From positions 3,792,243 through 3,856,242 of the forward strand of contig CP093829.1 of NCBI GenBank assembly GCA_033063855.1: a DNA stretch of 64,000 nt. Reading direction: 5' to 3'. Under the pieces are notes generated by a model, which made no database searches, was not told the DNA's origin, and saw only the letters and a list, made by a program, of their open reading frames with translations. Of this stretch, positions 42,333-55,530 are shown one piece after another. Each line of letters starts with the position of its first letter. Position 1 is the stretch's first letter. The stretch is from Smittia aterrima. Taxonomy: Eukaryota > Arthropoda > Insecta > Diptera > Chironomidae. Position numbers and translations under genes: made by a program.

Positions 42333-45300
42333 TCATATATCATTTCCAATGAAACTCATTATGTCGTCATTGAATGTGTCGGTTGGATCAGAGACCTGCC
42401 CCTGCATCATTCCTGCGTCAACCATGTTGTGCATTGAAACGGAAGACTCGTTCATTTGTGGCTGCGATCGAAAGAGACCTTGATAATCACCTTCATTCAT
42501 ATCTTTCGAGTGTCGTCCTTTATCCATCATCGATTCACCGAAAAGTTGATCAGAACTCGCGCTCTTTACGAGCTTTTTGTTTTGTCGCTGTTGATCCAAA
42601 AACTTATTTTGCTGTTGTGCATTCGAGAAGAAATTCTGTTGCGACATTTGGAATTGGTTGCTGCTGCTGGAGCCTTCTCTCATGAAGTCCATCGTTGGAG
42701 AAGGCGTTGACGATTGAATTGGTGTACTTGGAGCTGAACGAGGATGCATTGGATTGAAGTTTTGAGCTTCATCAATCGTTGGCTTCTCATCCAATTTGCC
42801 TCGAGCTGACAGCTTTGGAATTTGAAACTTCTTATCGAATGGAGCTTGCGATGCAATGTTCAACATATTTTTGAGCATTTCATTCGAGGTTCCGCTGAAT
42901 CCTGAGAATGGACCCTCCTTTGAGTAAGATTTTCCTGGTTGCGATGAAGATTTCGGTGAAGGAATTGTTGAGTGCGATGAGCTAAGAGAGCCAGAAGAAC
43001 TTGATTTTTGATACAGAAACTTTTGAGATGAGCTTTTGCTAGACTGCGACGATTTCTTCGATGCTGGCCCTGAGTTGACTCCTGGCTTAAGTCCTGTATT
43101 TTGCTTAAGTCCAGAGTGCTTGGGCGACTTTGAGCCTTTCGTGGATTTCGTTTTGTTGAACGTTATTTTAATCCCATCGCTTCCACTTGATTTAATTTGA
43201 TATTCGCTTTTCTTGTCTTCGCTTTCTGGTGCAGCCATCGCGTCATTTACTGACTTTAGCTTATTGATGACAGCGCTCAATGAGTTCTTTCGATTGTTGG
43301 CTTGGGAAGAGCTGCTTCCTTTCAACAGACTTTGTGGTGACGGTAAAGGTGACGGGATGGTCTGTGGATAAGAACGAGAAACACATTCCTTTAGTTTTTT
43401 GACTTATGGAAGTTTATTTTACACAACGAAGAATTTTATTCAAGTATTTTACAATTAATTTTGGCTAAAGTTTTCTTTGCGACTATTTATCCACACTTGA
43501 CTTTCACTTTAAGTTAATTAAGATCTCACCTGCTGATCGGCCCCGAAGTTTAAAAACGACAAGTCTCCCATTGGATCTAATCCAGGAACTGGCGACTTTT
43601 TGAAGCTCGAAGATGGTTTACCCATAAGCTGAGACGATGATGAACTGCTCGATTTCTTCGAAGGAGAACTTCCAAGCGAGTCACTTGATTTCTTCTTGGT
43701 CATCGAAGTAGATCCACCTTCACCCTCTTCACGTTTACGCTTTTTCTTTTTTTCAGATTTTGGTTTTTCGTAATTGAAGTTAGACGGAGCATTGCTGATC
43801 GGGGTCAAAGAGATTGATGCTTGTTGTCCAATCATCGACACTTCTCCTGATTGCGATTTCATTGGAATAATTTCCATGTCGAGAGGTCGTTTATCTATTC
43901 CAAATGGCGAAGAGGCAATTGGCGAAGCTCGTGGCGTTGGAATCTTTCTAGATCTTTCGTCAAGCAACAAAGGCGATTGCATTGGAATTAAGACATTGTC
44001 AACAGGCGGAGGAGATGGATCATTGAATTCAAACACATCTAACGACTTCTGACTCGTTGAACCACTTTTTGACGAAGTCTTCTTGACCATCATGTCACTT
44101 GCAATATCATCCGAGACTGAATTCCTTCCTTGGAGCATCAAGTCTTCAGTTCCACTTTCCATCTCGAAGCTCATGACTCGCGACATTTTATTTGAGCGCT
44201 GATCAAAGATGTCAATATTATTTTCAACATCTTGTCGCGGTCGCATTGGATTTTTCTGCTCGTTTGCTTTGAAGAAAATTTCATTCTTGTTGATTCCACA
44301 AATGTCAAACATGTTTTGACGATTGCCTGAGTATGAGCTCTCCATCGAGTTTCCGGTATCACCTTTACCGCCATCCTCTTTCTTGTCATCACTTTTACTT
44401 TTTGAATCAGAGGCAGCTCCGTAGATTCCACTGTTGAAAAGCCTCTTCTGGTGAAGTCTTTGAATCTCTTGAGCTTCGTTCTCCCAATATTTTAATAACG
44501 ACCGCAAAACCATTGGGATCGACATTGTTTTTTGGAAAACTCGATAGATGTAGTTCTCAAGCTTTGAATCGAACTGTTGGTCACTTCCGTTGATTTTACA
44601 AACAATTTGCTTCACGTCGCTCAGGTCTAATTCAACGGTAACGATTGATTGTTTCACAGGATGCTCCACGAAGATTTGAATGAACTGCATTGAAACAATG
44701 TTGATTTCGAACATAAGCGATTCCCAATCTTCTGTGTTGTTATTCTTCCGAACACAAGACCCAATCAAAGCGTTAAAAATAGCTTGCTGTCGGAGAAGTT
44801 TGATGATTCTTGTGACGTGCGATGGTTCGGTGAATTGTATGCTCTTTATCATGGTTCCCGTCAAATCAGGATTGTCAGTGATAAAGTAGCAATGAGCTTG
44901 ATCGGCCAAATTAACGAATAAACCTTTTTGTCCGTTCTCGTACATTCCTTCTGATTCATGTTTTACGATTAAGTTGATTAGAGATGAAGGACCTTCCTTT
45001 GGAACTTCAGACTTTTCAACTTTGATAACAGTGATTTCATCTCCAAAAACGCCCAAGTTGTTTGTGATTCTCTTGATTTCATTGTAGAACTGAGTCGTTA
45101 ATGGCATTCCTTGGTTCAGTCGAAGAACGAAAGCGGCAGGAAGCATCGCAGAGTTGTGAACAGTGATCGGTGCGTAAGAGAAATCATTCTTGCCATTTTT
45201 GATGAGCAACGGAGTAATTTGTAATTTGTTTGATTGAGAAGCCGCTTCGAGATTGATTGTCACGCTGTTGCCGATAGTTTTCTTTGCGATGTTTGCTGCT

Positions 45301-46140
45301 TGAAGTGCATTCACCAAAGGATCCATTCTTTTGAGCTCGATATTTAGAAGCTCCGTAGGCCTAACGAAGAAAGTCAAGCGCATTGGTGTTCCTCCTTTTC
45401 TTGGTTGAAGCAGACCGACTGATGATTGTATTAACAGCTGCTCCGGAGTTGCACTTTGAACACTTTCCACACTAAATATGCTTCCGAGATCACTTTCCAA
45501 AGCTTGAATGGCAATGAATGCTTTTGATTTGATTTTCGATTCTGCGTTGAGTTGGTAAATCGATTGAAATCCTTCAAGCTGCTGAGTGAAGTCGATGAAG
45601 TCGCCTTTTCTTAGGACTTCAATGAGATGCGGTTCAGATTCTGATTCGTTTGAACATTCGTGGTGCACCTGTGGAATAAATAATTGTAAATGTAATTTCA
45701 TTATATTCGAGTCTTTAATAAATTTCCTTACCTTCACATCGTTCACTTTCCCAGATTGAGGATCCAACAATATTTCGAGGTAGAACATATCCGAAGAAAT
45801 GAACAAACTGTTTGTGTTGGCATTATCGGTAAATTTCAGAAGATTTCGGCGAGTAATGGATTCCAGTTTTTCGACTAAGTGCGTTCGATTTTTTATCTGG
45901 ATGTTGTTTTGTAGATTATCCAATGCAGTTTGCAATGTTTGCTTCTCCACGGCGTCGATGTTGTACCTGATGGATTTAGAGTTAAGCATCGGCTTGATAA
46001 AGTTTTAAACAAAAAAAAATTTACCTTCTTTCCAATAAACTCAATCGAGTATTTTTCGCTAATTCCAGAAAAGTCTTAGAAGATTTCACTCTCAGCGTCT
46101 CCATGAGCAACTCATTTTTAAATTGTTTGTTCTTCTCCAT
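42333..46140 (-). CDS. MED1: Mediator complex subunit 1
   Basis: Subunit of the Mediator middle module, linking activators to RNA polymerase II in the nucleus. Exons on minus: 46140-46025, 45966-45732, 45668-43530, 43361-42333; phases agree, 1172 aa. The first ~550 residues are the conserved MED1 domain (ISSDMFYLEILLDPQSGKV, then VHHECSNE and LRKGDFIDFTQQLEGFQSIY). The remainder is disordered, rich in Ser, Lys, Pro and Gln, with a basic KKKKRKREEG stretch and long Ser runs, as in metazoan MED1. Near the C-terminus NEMLKNMLN resembles a degenerate LxxLL nuclear-receptor box. It is head-to-head with myosin V (244 bp between ATGs) and tail-to-tail with the FHA-helicase. Confidence 0.95.
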
Positions 46141-46384
46141 CGCTAGCGTAGGTTTTAACTGAGAATAATTAAAATTTAAGATTTCTGCATTTGCCCTTTT
46201 CGTTCACAAGAAGCGTCACATGAAAATCAATCTCACCACGGCCACCAACATAAATGATATTCACCACTTACAACAAAAAAAAAATTCAAGAAACTCTTTT
46301 TTTCGATTTCAATCTAAATTTTTTGTTTTTGTTTGGTTTATTCGCAATGTTCAATCAACATCTTCGGTCACATCAGTAGACAAC
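46141..46384. promoter_or_regulatory. Divergent promoter, MED1 / myosin V
   Basis: Only 244 bp separate the two start codons, so both leaders and core promoters are packed here. The sequence is AT-rich; I cannot name a TATA box. Confidence 0.6.
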
Positions 46385-49300
46385 ATGACTTCAAACGAGC
46401 TGTATGTGAAGGTGAGTCGAAACAACTGAAATCGATTGAGAAAACTGTGAGAAAAGTTTATGCAAATTTTGTGAAAACGAAAACAATCAAAATAAGATAT
46501 CTGAGGATATCACTTGCTTCATTAAGCAAACTAGATCAATATTCTTTAAGCAAAGTGTTTAAAGATATCGAATACCTCGCTTGTCTTGAAAGTTTATTTC
46601 ATGAAAAAGCCTTCAACTCGTCGTATCGATCATTGCTAAGGTTTCTTCCTTTCCTTCGTTGGAAAGATAAGAACAAAAAATTTCATTCGACTCAAAATTC
46701 AATTTGCACAAGATAGCGAAACTTAATTCGCATAGAGCACAAAGCAATTCATCAAAACTCGCGATGAATTGCTATGACCCAATTTCGTGTGAAAATTTTC
46801 TTTACGACGATCTCAAGAAGACTCAAAAAAGCACAAAAAAAAAATCAACGTGGAATACTCTGAGTCACGCTTCGCTAATATTTGTGCTTTGCTGGAGATA
46901 AAAATCGTTATCACAAAAGACAAAGGAATGATTGCATTTTTATTTTAGGGAGCGCGAGTTTGGATTCCAAATCAGGATTTCGTTTGGGAAGGAGCAGTGC
47001 TCGAAGAAGCTTACAAGGAAAATGATTCAGTGGTGCGAGTGGTCACTGATAAAGGAGAGAAACGTGAGATCAAGATCAAAGATGAAAAGGAACTCCCACA
47101 TCTTCGCAACCCAGCGATTCTTATTGGACAAAATGACTTAACGTCACTTTCATATCTTCATGAACCTGACGTTCTCTACAATCTTGAAGTTCGCTTCAAA
47201 GAAAGACAAATCATCTACACATATTGCGGGATCGTTCTGGTCGCAATGAATCCATATCAAGACCTTCCAATCTATGGAGCTGACATTATCAGAGCTTATC
47301 GAGGACACTCGATGGGTGAACTTGAGCCACACATTTTCGCAGTGTCAGAAGAAGCTTACGCTAAGCTTGAAAGGGAGAAGAGCAACATCAGTATAATTGT
47401 GAGCGGCGAATCTGGAGCAGGAAAGACAGTTTCTGCTAAATATGCTATGCGATACTTTGCTGCTGTTGGAGGCAGCGAGTCTGAGACAAAAATCGAGCAG
47501 AAAGTCTTGGCATCGAGTCCTATCATGGAAGCAATTGGGAATGCAAAAACAACACGCAATGACAATAGCTCTCGATTTGGCAAATTCACAAAATTAATGT
47601 TTAACAATGAAGCGTCTTTGATGTCTCTGACTGGCGCCACGATGCAGACGTATTTGCTTGAAAAGTCAAGAGTTTGTTTTCAAGCTCCTGGGGAGAGAAA
47701 CTATCACATCTTCTATCAACTTTGTGCTGGCCGTGAGAAGTATTGTGAGTAAAACTTTATTTCTCCCAGCTTCGTGTCGTTCAATGATATTTTCTTTTAG
47801 CTGAACTTATGTTGGATCATCAAGACAAGTTCAGATTTCTGAACCAAGGCAAATCGCCGAATATCGCAAAAGTTTCAGACGTTGATGCATTTACTGAAAC
47901 TCTTACCGCTCTTTCAACACTGGGCTTCGAAAAAGTCGAGATTGACAATATCATGAGGATTCTCGCTGGTGTCTTACATCTTGGAAACGTTAACATCGCT
48001 TACACAGTTGGCAAAGAAGAAGTTGATCAAGAGACTTGCGCTATTGCTGACAATGATTTGTCTTTGAATGTTTTGAGTGACATCCTAAAACTGAATAAGA
48101 CAAATCTCCTTAAGTGGCTGACGACTCGACAAATTGAGTCATTCAATGACTGCGTCATGATTCCCATGAACAAGTCAACAGCTGAAGCAGCTCGTGATGC
48201 TTTGGCGAAACATCTTTATTCAAAGCTCTTCCACTTCATAGTTCAAACCATCAATCGAAATCTTATGAGCGGCAAACATGAAGAAAGTTTCATCGGAGTT
48301 TTGGATATTTACGGGTTTGAAACATTTGAGTGCAACAGTTTCGAGCAATTCTCAATTAATTACGCCAACGAGAAGCTTCAACAACAATTCAATCAGCACG
48401 TCTTTAAGCTGGAACAAGAGGAATACTTGAAGGAAGGAATTGTTTGGACGATGATCGACTTCTACGACAATCAGCCTTGCATCGATTTGATTGAGACAAA
48501 GCTTGGAATCCTCGATCTTCTTGATGAAGAATGTCGAATGCCAAACGGATCTGATGACTCGTGGGTGGCAAAGCTCAACGAGAAATGTACAAAGTACAAA
48601 CATTACGACAAGCCGAGGTTTGGGACTTCAGCGTTCATTGTGAAACATTTCTCTGACACAGTTCAGTACGAGTGCTTAGGATTCCTGGAGAAAAATCGCG
48701 ACACTGTGTCAAAAGAACTCGTCAGCGTTATTCAAGAATCTGACATGGACTTTTGCCGACGATTAATTTCACTCGACGACAAAGAAGACAAGGCAGAGGA
48801 TAAGTTTGCAACCGCGCCAAGAAGTGGAGTCAAAGTTTTAATTAGCGCTTCGAAGACTCAAGTAAGATTTTTGTTTTACAATTTTCATATCATGCTTTTG
48901 TTTATGTCTGTGCTTTGCTTTTGATTATTTACAGCTCGCTAAACAAGAAACCCGCTCAAGAGTTAGTGTCGCTTTAAATGTTTCATTCATTTCCGTTTAG
49001 CAATTACCTAAATATTTATTTTCCCACAGACGCTTCCATCAAAGCAACATAAGCAAACCGTTGGATCTCAATTCCGTGAGAGTCTAACTCAATTAATCGC
49101 AACTCTTCATTCCACGACACCACATTACGTTCGATGCATCAAACCGAACGAGGAGAAAAAGTCGTTTTTGTGGGACGCTTCTAAGATTGTTCAGCAACTG
49201 CGAGCATGTGGAGTTCTGGAAACTGTAAGAATTTCCGCTGCAGGCTTCCCGTCGAGATGGACTTACGACGACTTTTATGATCGCTATCGACTCTTGTGCA

Positions 49301-52300
49301 AACGCGCTGAAATCGTTGATTGGAATGTCAAAGCCACTTGTGCCAACATTGTAAGGAACTGGTTGAAGGATGAAGACAAATTTCGTTACGGTCACACGCA
49401 GATCTTCTTCAGAGCTGGACAAGTTGCGTACCTCGAGCAACTTAGATCCGATTTGAGACGAAAACACATTATCAAGGTTCAATCAGTTGTCAGACGATTC
49501 ATTTTCCGAAAGAAGTTCCTAAAACTAAAACAAACAGCACTTGGCTTGCAAGCTCACGCTCGAGGATTGTTAGCAAGAAGGTGAGTTTTAAAATATTTTT
49601 AAAATGAGATAACATTTGAGTCGCTTTTGATAAAACAAGAAAGCGAGTCACATACGAAGAAAAATAATTTTGATAAAAATTGTGTAACTGAGTCATGTCA
49701 ATGTTTCTTCAACCTTCCAGGAAAGTCCAAGAGTTGAGACAAACCCGAGCGGCTATTACAATCCAACGATACTGGAGAGGATGGTATCAAAGAAGGAAAT
49801 TCATTACAGCAAAACGCAGCGCTTTGGCGATTCAACGTTATGGACGTGGCTTCATCGCACGACAGAAATATTCTGAGAAATTAAACAACCACAAAGCAAC
49901 GATTGTGCAAAAGTATTGTCGCGGTTATTTAGCCAGAAAGAAATACAATGAGAAGATCAAGAAGATTGTGATTGTGCAAGCTTGTATAAGAAGATTCTTA
50001 GCTAAGCGGAAGTTCAAGAAGTTAAAAGCAGAAGCTCGATCGATCTCTCATCTGCAGACAAAGTACAAAGGTCTTGAAAATAAAATCATCGAATTACAAC
50101 AGAAGGTCGATGTCACTAACAAAGACAATGCTTCGCTTAAAGCGCAAGTGGCCGTTATTCCAGAGCTTAAGTGAGTTAGCTTATTAAATTATATTCATAA
50201 AGTTTTTAATCAAAATCTGTTTTAGGAGCAAATCGGAAATGCTTAAGAATCTTGAGAACGAGTTGAGATTAATGAGAGTGAGTCTCAGCGAGAAGGAGGA
50301 TCAACTTATCTTGGTTCAGAAAAATCTCGATCTTGAAAGAGATGAGAAAATGGCTTTGATCGAAGAGAAGAATAAGATCGAAGATGATTGGCTAATGGAG
50401 AAGGATCAATGGCAATTAGAACGAAAGGAGTTGAAGATTCAATTGAAAAATTCAGTAATTAAATCGACGAACGTTCAAAACAGTGAAGAAGAAACTAAAG
50501 AACTCAACAAGGCTTATCTTGAAGTCATGGACGAGAAGAAATCGCTTGAGAATGAAAACGCTGGACTCAAACAAGAAATTAAACGTCTTCAAATGATAAT
50601 TTCGAGTCCTCAAGACTTTGATCACATGAGAAGCTCAATGTCCACGAACGAAGAAGATTTTGGTTACTCATCGAATCGCAACACTTTAGAGAAACATCAA
50701 AAGCAAATGTCATCGATGGCCTCTTCACAATTATCAGAAGGTGATTTTCTATCATTGCAGACTTCCAACAGTCACACCACAAAGTCAAGTTTCGAAAGAA
50801 AGTTGAAAAGTTTGTTCGGTTTCTCCAATCGCGGAGGTAAAAAAGATTCTTTGTCTCTTAAATTGGGCAATGGAAGACACTAATCAAACTAACTTTGGGC
50901 ACATGGTGACATAACAAATGACAAATAACAACTTTCTTTTTAATAACTTTGCTAATTGTGAATTCGTCTAATATTTCGTTTCTCCATTGTTTAGATCAAA
51001 TCACATCGACGCCTAACAACAGCCCAATTCCGATTCAAGATTCAACTGTGCTTATGCTTCGCATGAGAAAATTGCTAGAAGAAGAGAAGGGCAAAGGAGA
51101 CATCTTGCGAAACGAGGTTGACTTCTTGAAGCGCAAGAGCAACATGATTTCAAATAATGAAGACTCCATTAAGATCTCGGAGCTTGAAGTTGAAAACGAG
51201 AAACTGCGACAAGATTATCAATTATTACGAAACAGCATCAAGCGTGGTGTCGAACATCAAGAGATTGAGGCTCAATACGCTTCACTCGTAGAAGAGCTGA
51301 TAAGACGCCGTGATGAGTGCATTCAACTGAGATCAATTCTAAGCCAACAGTCTCAGAATATTCGATCACAACCTGATCAAAACGAAGGTTCGTTACGGAA
51401 TTATGAATCCCATGAGATCAGTGACGCGTTCCAAGCGCAAAAGCTTGCCAACAAACAGCTGGAATCTGAACTAACTGCGCTCACTGAAGAACACAACATG
51501 AAGTTGACAGATATGTGGAGAGAGATCGATAGTTTGAGGAATGAGAAGTGTATGCTTGAAAGCATCGTACACGACAATCTCGAATTAGAATCAGTTTCTC
51601 ACGAGAACGGCTACGAATCAACGACCACTCGACAAAAAGAAAATTATCTGAAAATGGAGATTCAGCGAGCAGCAGCTTCTTACGTTGAATCCCAAGAGCA
51701 ATTGAATGATGTTAAGAAACAACTTGAAGATCTTCACAAGAAATATATCATTCTCTTTAATCGTCTTAAAGAAAATGGATTATCTAACGAAACGCTGTTG
51801 GATGACTCATCTCACTTAGAAAACGGAACAGCTTTTGGAGTAAAGACAAAGCCTAAGAAATATCAAGGAATTCTGAAGCATCAACACGAAGATGAACCAA
51901 AAATCCTTCAGAGACTCGTGACCGATTTGACTCCGAGAACAGCAATTACTTTACTTCCTAGCATGCCGTCCTACATTATTTTCATGTGTATAAGATACAC
52001 AGACGTTCTCAATGCTGACCATCAAGTGAAATCGCTGCTCAGCAACTTCATCCTCTCAGCGAAGAAAATATTCAAATTTCCAAACAAGCTTGAGCAAAGA
52101 ATTCTGTGGATTGTCAATTCGATCACGTTGCACAACTTGTTGAAACAATACGGAGGAAACGACGAGTACATGCAGTTTAACACTGAAACCCAGAATCAAC
52201 AACAATTGAAGAACTTTGACCTCTCCGAATATCGGCAAGTTATCCATGACGCGATCATGTACATGTATGAGACGCTAATGCGTCAGCTTCAAGAGTCAGT

Positions 52301-53098
52301 GAAACCTCTGATTGTTCCTGCAATTTTGTATCACGATGAAACCACAAGAGGAAAGAACCGACGAGCTTTATCAGCTGAATCGCCAAGTTCTGAGAAGTTT
52401 ACATCTGAACCGCAATCTCTTGTCGATCAACTTGAAAAGTTCTACAAGCAATTTGTGTTCTTTGGTCTTCAAGATTGTTACATTGAACAGATCTTCCAAC
52501 AGCTATTCTCATTCATTTGTGCTGTGGCTCTCAACAATCTAATGCTTCGTCGTGATCTGTGCACATGGAAAACTGGAATGAAGTTGAAATTTAATGTAGG
52601 ATGTCTCGAATCTTGGATTAAAATGAAGAAGATGGTGAGTTACTCAATTTAAAATTAATTTAATTCCTACAAATTTCGTTTTACTCAGTCCGAGAGTGTC
52701 ATCACACCATCTGCATCGCTTACTGAAGCTGCTCTGTTAATGCAATCGAGAAAATCTGAAGCAGACGTTGACAGCATTTGTGAAATCTGTCCATCTCTCA
52801 CTCCATCACAAATTCTAAAATTAATTAAGTCGTACACATCAGATGACTGCGAAGACGCAATTCCTCCGAGTTTCATCGAGAAACTAACAAAGAAATTAAA
52901 TCCTGTAAGTTCAAGCTTTCTCTCTTTGAATATTTTTCTCTAACAAACTTTATTTTCCAGCCTGAGAACGCGACTTTCACAATGAATGAAAATGAAATTA
53001 GACCAATGAGCGTAATCTTCAAGTACACTGACACGAAGCTTGAAGAAATTGAAGTTCCCGAAGTACTTAAGCTCAACGGATTAGTGACAAGAATCTAA
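46385..53098 (+). CDS. didum: Unconventional myosin V heavy chain
   Basis: Processive actin motor for organelle, vesicle and RNA transport, ~1838 aa. Exons 46385..46411, 46949..47744, 47801..48861, 48935..48961 (microexon), 49030..49580, 49721..50170, 50226..50836, 50995..52634, 52689..52904, 52961..53098; phases agree. Exon 1 encodes only MTSNELYVK, continued as [11 protein letters not shown]. The head has P-loop GESGAGKT (162-169), switch [11 protein letters not shown] and switch [11 protein letters not shown]. The TEDS-rule position, 16 residues before DALAK, is Asp. Six IQ motifs follow (from KVQSVVRRF to [14 protein letters not shown]), then a broken coiled coil and the globular DIL cargo-binding tail ([24 protein letters not shown]). 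The Drosophila orthologue is didum. Retention of the intron at 50837 would end the protein at 50883, before the tail. Confidence 0.95.
48935..48961 (+). CDS. didum: 27-nt microexon in myosin V actin-binding loop 2
   Basis: TTATTTACAG precedes 27 nt encoding LAKQETRSR, followed by a GTTAGT donor; phase 0 on both sides. It falls between [10 protein letters not shown] and [12 protein letters not shown], that is in loop 2 at the 50K/20K junction. It adds net positive charge, so inclusion could change actin affinity. It may be constitutive or a cassette; length and phase allow either. Confidence 0.55.
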
Positions 53099-53680
53099 AT
53101 TAGTCGCATCTTCCATTACAAATCAAATGTTACCAATCATAAATATTTTTCATAGAAAATGCCTAGAACTGCCTGAAGAAATTTTTCTGAATGCTATTGA
53201 ATTGTTGACAGGACAAGACTGAGAGAAATATACGAAAAGTGATCAGAAATGTTAAATTGATAGTGAAAAAGTATTTTTGAGACATTTAAAGAGGCTTTCT
53301 TGTTAATTAATGTGAAGAAATATCCAAATCATAATCGGTACTTACAAAAATCATTCCATTCACTTGAACTTGATGGCACTTCACGCTTAATCTATCTAAC
53401 ATTTTAAACTTAAAGGATTATTGAGCGATGTGCCATTGCATGATTAATTTATGTCGTTAATCCACCTGAAAAACATTTATTTGCTCATTATCCACTTGCA
53501 ACTCGACGTACTTTGAATAATTTTGTAATCACACTAAAGTTTAGTGACAAGGTATTATCTTTAGAAGAAAAGAAAATCAAAAATATTTATTAAGTTCTTG
53601 CAGACGACGCAACATAACATTCCTTAAAACTGTCCATGTAGATCATCAAATGATTGCAGTTAATAAATTAATAAAGAAAA
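53099..53680. other. Myosin V 3' UTR and spacer
   Basis: AT-rich. The first clear AATAAA on plus is at 53662-53667, giving a 3' UTR of about 580 bp. No other feature seen. Confidence 0.5.
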
Positions 53681-55470
53681 TATCAAAATTATTAAATATT
53701 TTTTAATCGCGAGTGAGTTCGTTACTTAAAATAAGAAATGTCCTATTCGTCGGCAATTTTAATTTCGTTTTGAATAAATTAACAAAATTGCCTTATTTTT
53801 GGAGGCGTAAGCTGTGATTCGAAAATCAGGATTGTCTTATTAGAATTCAAGTGAAGACATAAATAAAAGGAAAACCTTGTCACCTTGTCAGCATTCCAAT
53901 TATTTCGCTTTCAACATTCGAAAAGGTAAGAGTCGCTCTCTAGAAGTTTCCAAAAATATTTTTAAATTTTATTTGTTTTTAGATAAATATTAAGATGAAC
54001 CAAAGCTCAACATCAGCATCAAATAGTGAAGCGTCATCGAAAGAAAATATTTCCACAGCGTTTCCGATCGATGAGAGCAAGCCAGCGAAGCAAACAAAAG
54101 TAGAAATTTCAAATGAAGAACATGAGGAAAAACTGATCGAATTGTCGGAAAAGACAATGAATAACTTGGATATTTTGGAATATTTTTCACGATTTCTCGG
54201 CATTTCTGAGATGATATTTAAACATTTCAACGGCAAAGATTTATTAAATCTTTCTGAAGTCTCCCCAAGTTGGTACAATTTCATCGCTTTTTCGAAAGTT
54301 CTAATGAAAAACATAAAAATTGTTTTTCGAAAGAATCATGAGTTTTTTTCGGAAGATTACGATTCATTAATGAACAGCTCGAGACGATATCAAAACATTC
54401 AAGTCGGACAAGACTTCGATTCAGATGAAGATAATGAAAATGAGTTTGCAAGTCGAAAAGAACAAGAAGAAATGAAAGAAAGAGTGTCAAAAGTCAAAAT
54501 CTTCATTTCGCCGTTGCAACTTGATTTTATTCATAAAAGCAGTCACGAGTGGAAAAACGTTTCACTCAATGATAAATATTTTAGCAGAAAACATTGTTTA
54601 GATATTTGGAACATATTCTCATCAATCGAATCATCAGTTGAAAGTCTTTCTGTCATCAGCAGAGATAGATTTCCATTCGATGGTTCATTTTTAAAGTTTG
54701 AACCTTTGAAAGTTTTGAAATTTCCAAAATTAAAACAATTGAAATTGCGCCTTTACTATCGTTCAATCATGAACAAAGTTTACGGGAGATTTTTGGAAAA
54801 TTCTGTGGCAATTGAAAAACTTGAGATTGATAATTGTAATGAACTCGTTTGGGACGGAAATTTTAGACAAATTCTCGAAAACTCCAACGACCTAAAAAGC
54901 CTCAAAGTTAAATCATGTCTCGTTTATTTCATGTTCGAAGAAAAGCAATGGAAACGAGTGCAATTTAAGCTGATGAGTTTGACAGTTCATCGTAAATCAG
55001 GCATGGAACTCGGCTCCGATTTTCCGGGTTTCCTCAAACTCCAAGGCAATCATCTCAAATATTTGAATTTACAAGAAGGCCACTCCAAAGATTCTTTCGA
55101 CGAGATAATGAAATTACCAAAACTCAAGACTCTTAGCCTTCGAACTTGGAGGTGGAGAGAAATTGAAGTTGCAAATAAAATATCAACTTCAATTACAGAA
55201 TTGAGATTAACGGACAGGGTCGAACCTCTAAAACTTAAAACTTTCTTGGAGTTAATGCCGAATGTGAAAAAACTTGACCTTTTCGTAATCGACGAGGAAA
55301 CGATTGAAATATTGTTATCAATGAACAGAAAGTTTGAAGATATTAGAATTCGCCACCTGGATAAACGAGTAAAGTCTTTCATTGTCTTTGAAAAGATTGA
55401 TTGTCTTTTAATTAAATGAAATTATGTAAATTGTTTCATTAAAAACTTTCTGAAATAAATATTTTTGTTT
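53681..55470 (+). repeat. F-box tandem duplication, unit 1
   Basis: The segment from TATCAAAATTATTAAATATT through promoter, 5' UTR intron, coding region and AATAAA (55453-55458) is repeated about 2.08 kb downstream. Similarity covers noncoding flanks, so the duplication was of genomic DNA, not by retroposition. Confidence 0.8.
53995..55419 (+). CDS. F-box protein, copy 1, 474 aa
   Basis: Predicted substrate-recognition subunit of an SCF ubiquitin ligase. The coding region is one exon; a 57-bp 5' UTR intron (53926-53982) precedes the ATG. After a Ser/Glu-rich N-terminus, residues ~65-105 fit an F-box (FLGISEMIFKHFNG, DLLNLSEVSPSWYNFI). An acidic linker (DFDSDEDNENEF) follows. The remaining ~330 residues show repeating hydrophobic patterns such as LKQLKLRLYY, IEKLEIDNC, LKSLKVKSC and LKTLSLR, consistent with degenerate leucine-rich repeats. 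No specific orthologue recognised; such F-box/LRR families expand lineage-specifically in flies. Confidence 0.82.
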   Translation: MNQSSTSASNSEASSKENISTAFPIDESKPAKQTKVEISNEEHEEKLIELSEKTMNNLDILEYFSRFLGISEMIFKHFNGKDLLNLSEVSPSWYNFIAFSKVLMKNIKIVFRKNHEFFSEDYDSLMNSSRRYQNIQVGQDFDSDEDNENEFASRKEQEEMKERVSKVKIFISPLQLDFIHKSSHEWKNVSLNDKYFSRKHCLDIWNIFSSIESSVESLSVISRDRFPFDGSFLKFEPLKVLKFPKLKQLKLRLYYRSIMNKVYGRFLENSVAIEKLEIDNCNELVWDGNFRQILENSNDLKSLKVKSCLVYFMFEEKQWKRVQFKLMSLTVHRKSGMELGSDFPGFLKLQGNHLKYLNLQEGHSKDSFDEIMKLPKLKTLSLRTWRWREIEVANKISTSITELRLTDRVEPLKLKTFLELMPNVKKLDLFVIDEETIEILLSMNRKFEDIRIRHLDKRVKSFIVFEKIDCLLIK

Positions 55471-55530
55471 TATAATTACAGAAAACTGGAGTTTTTACTA
55501 TTGAAATTATTTTTACAAAAGTTAAATATA

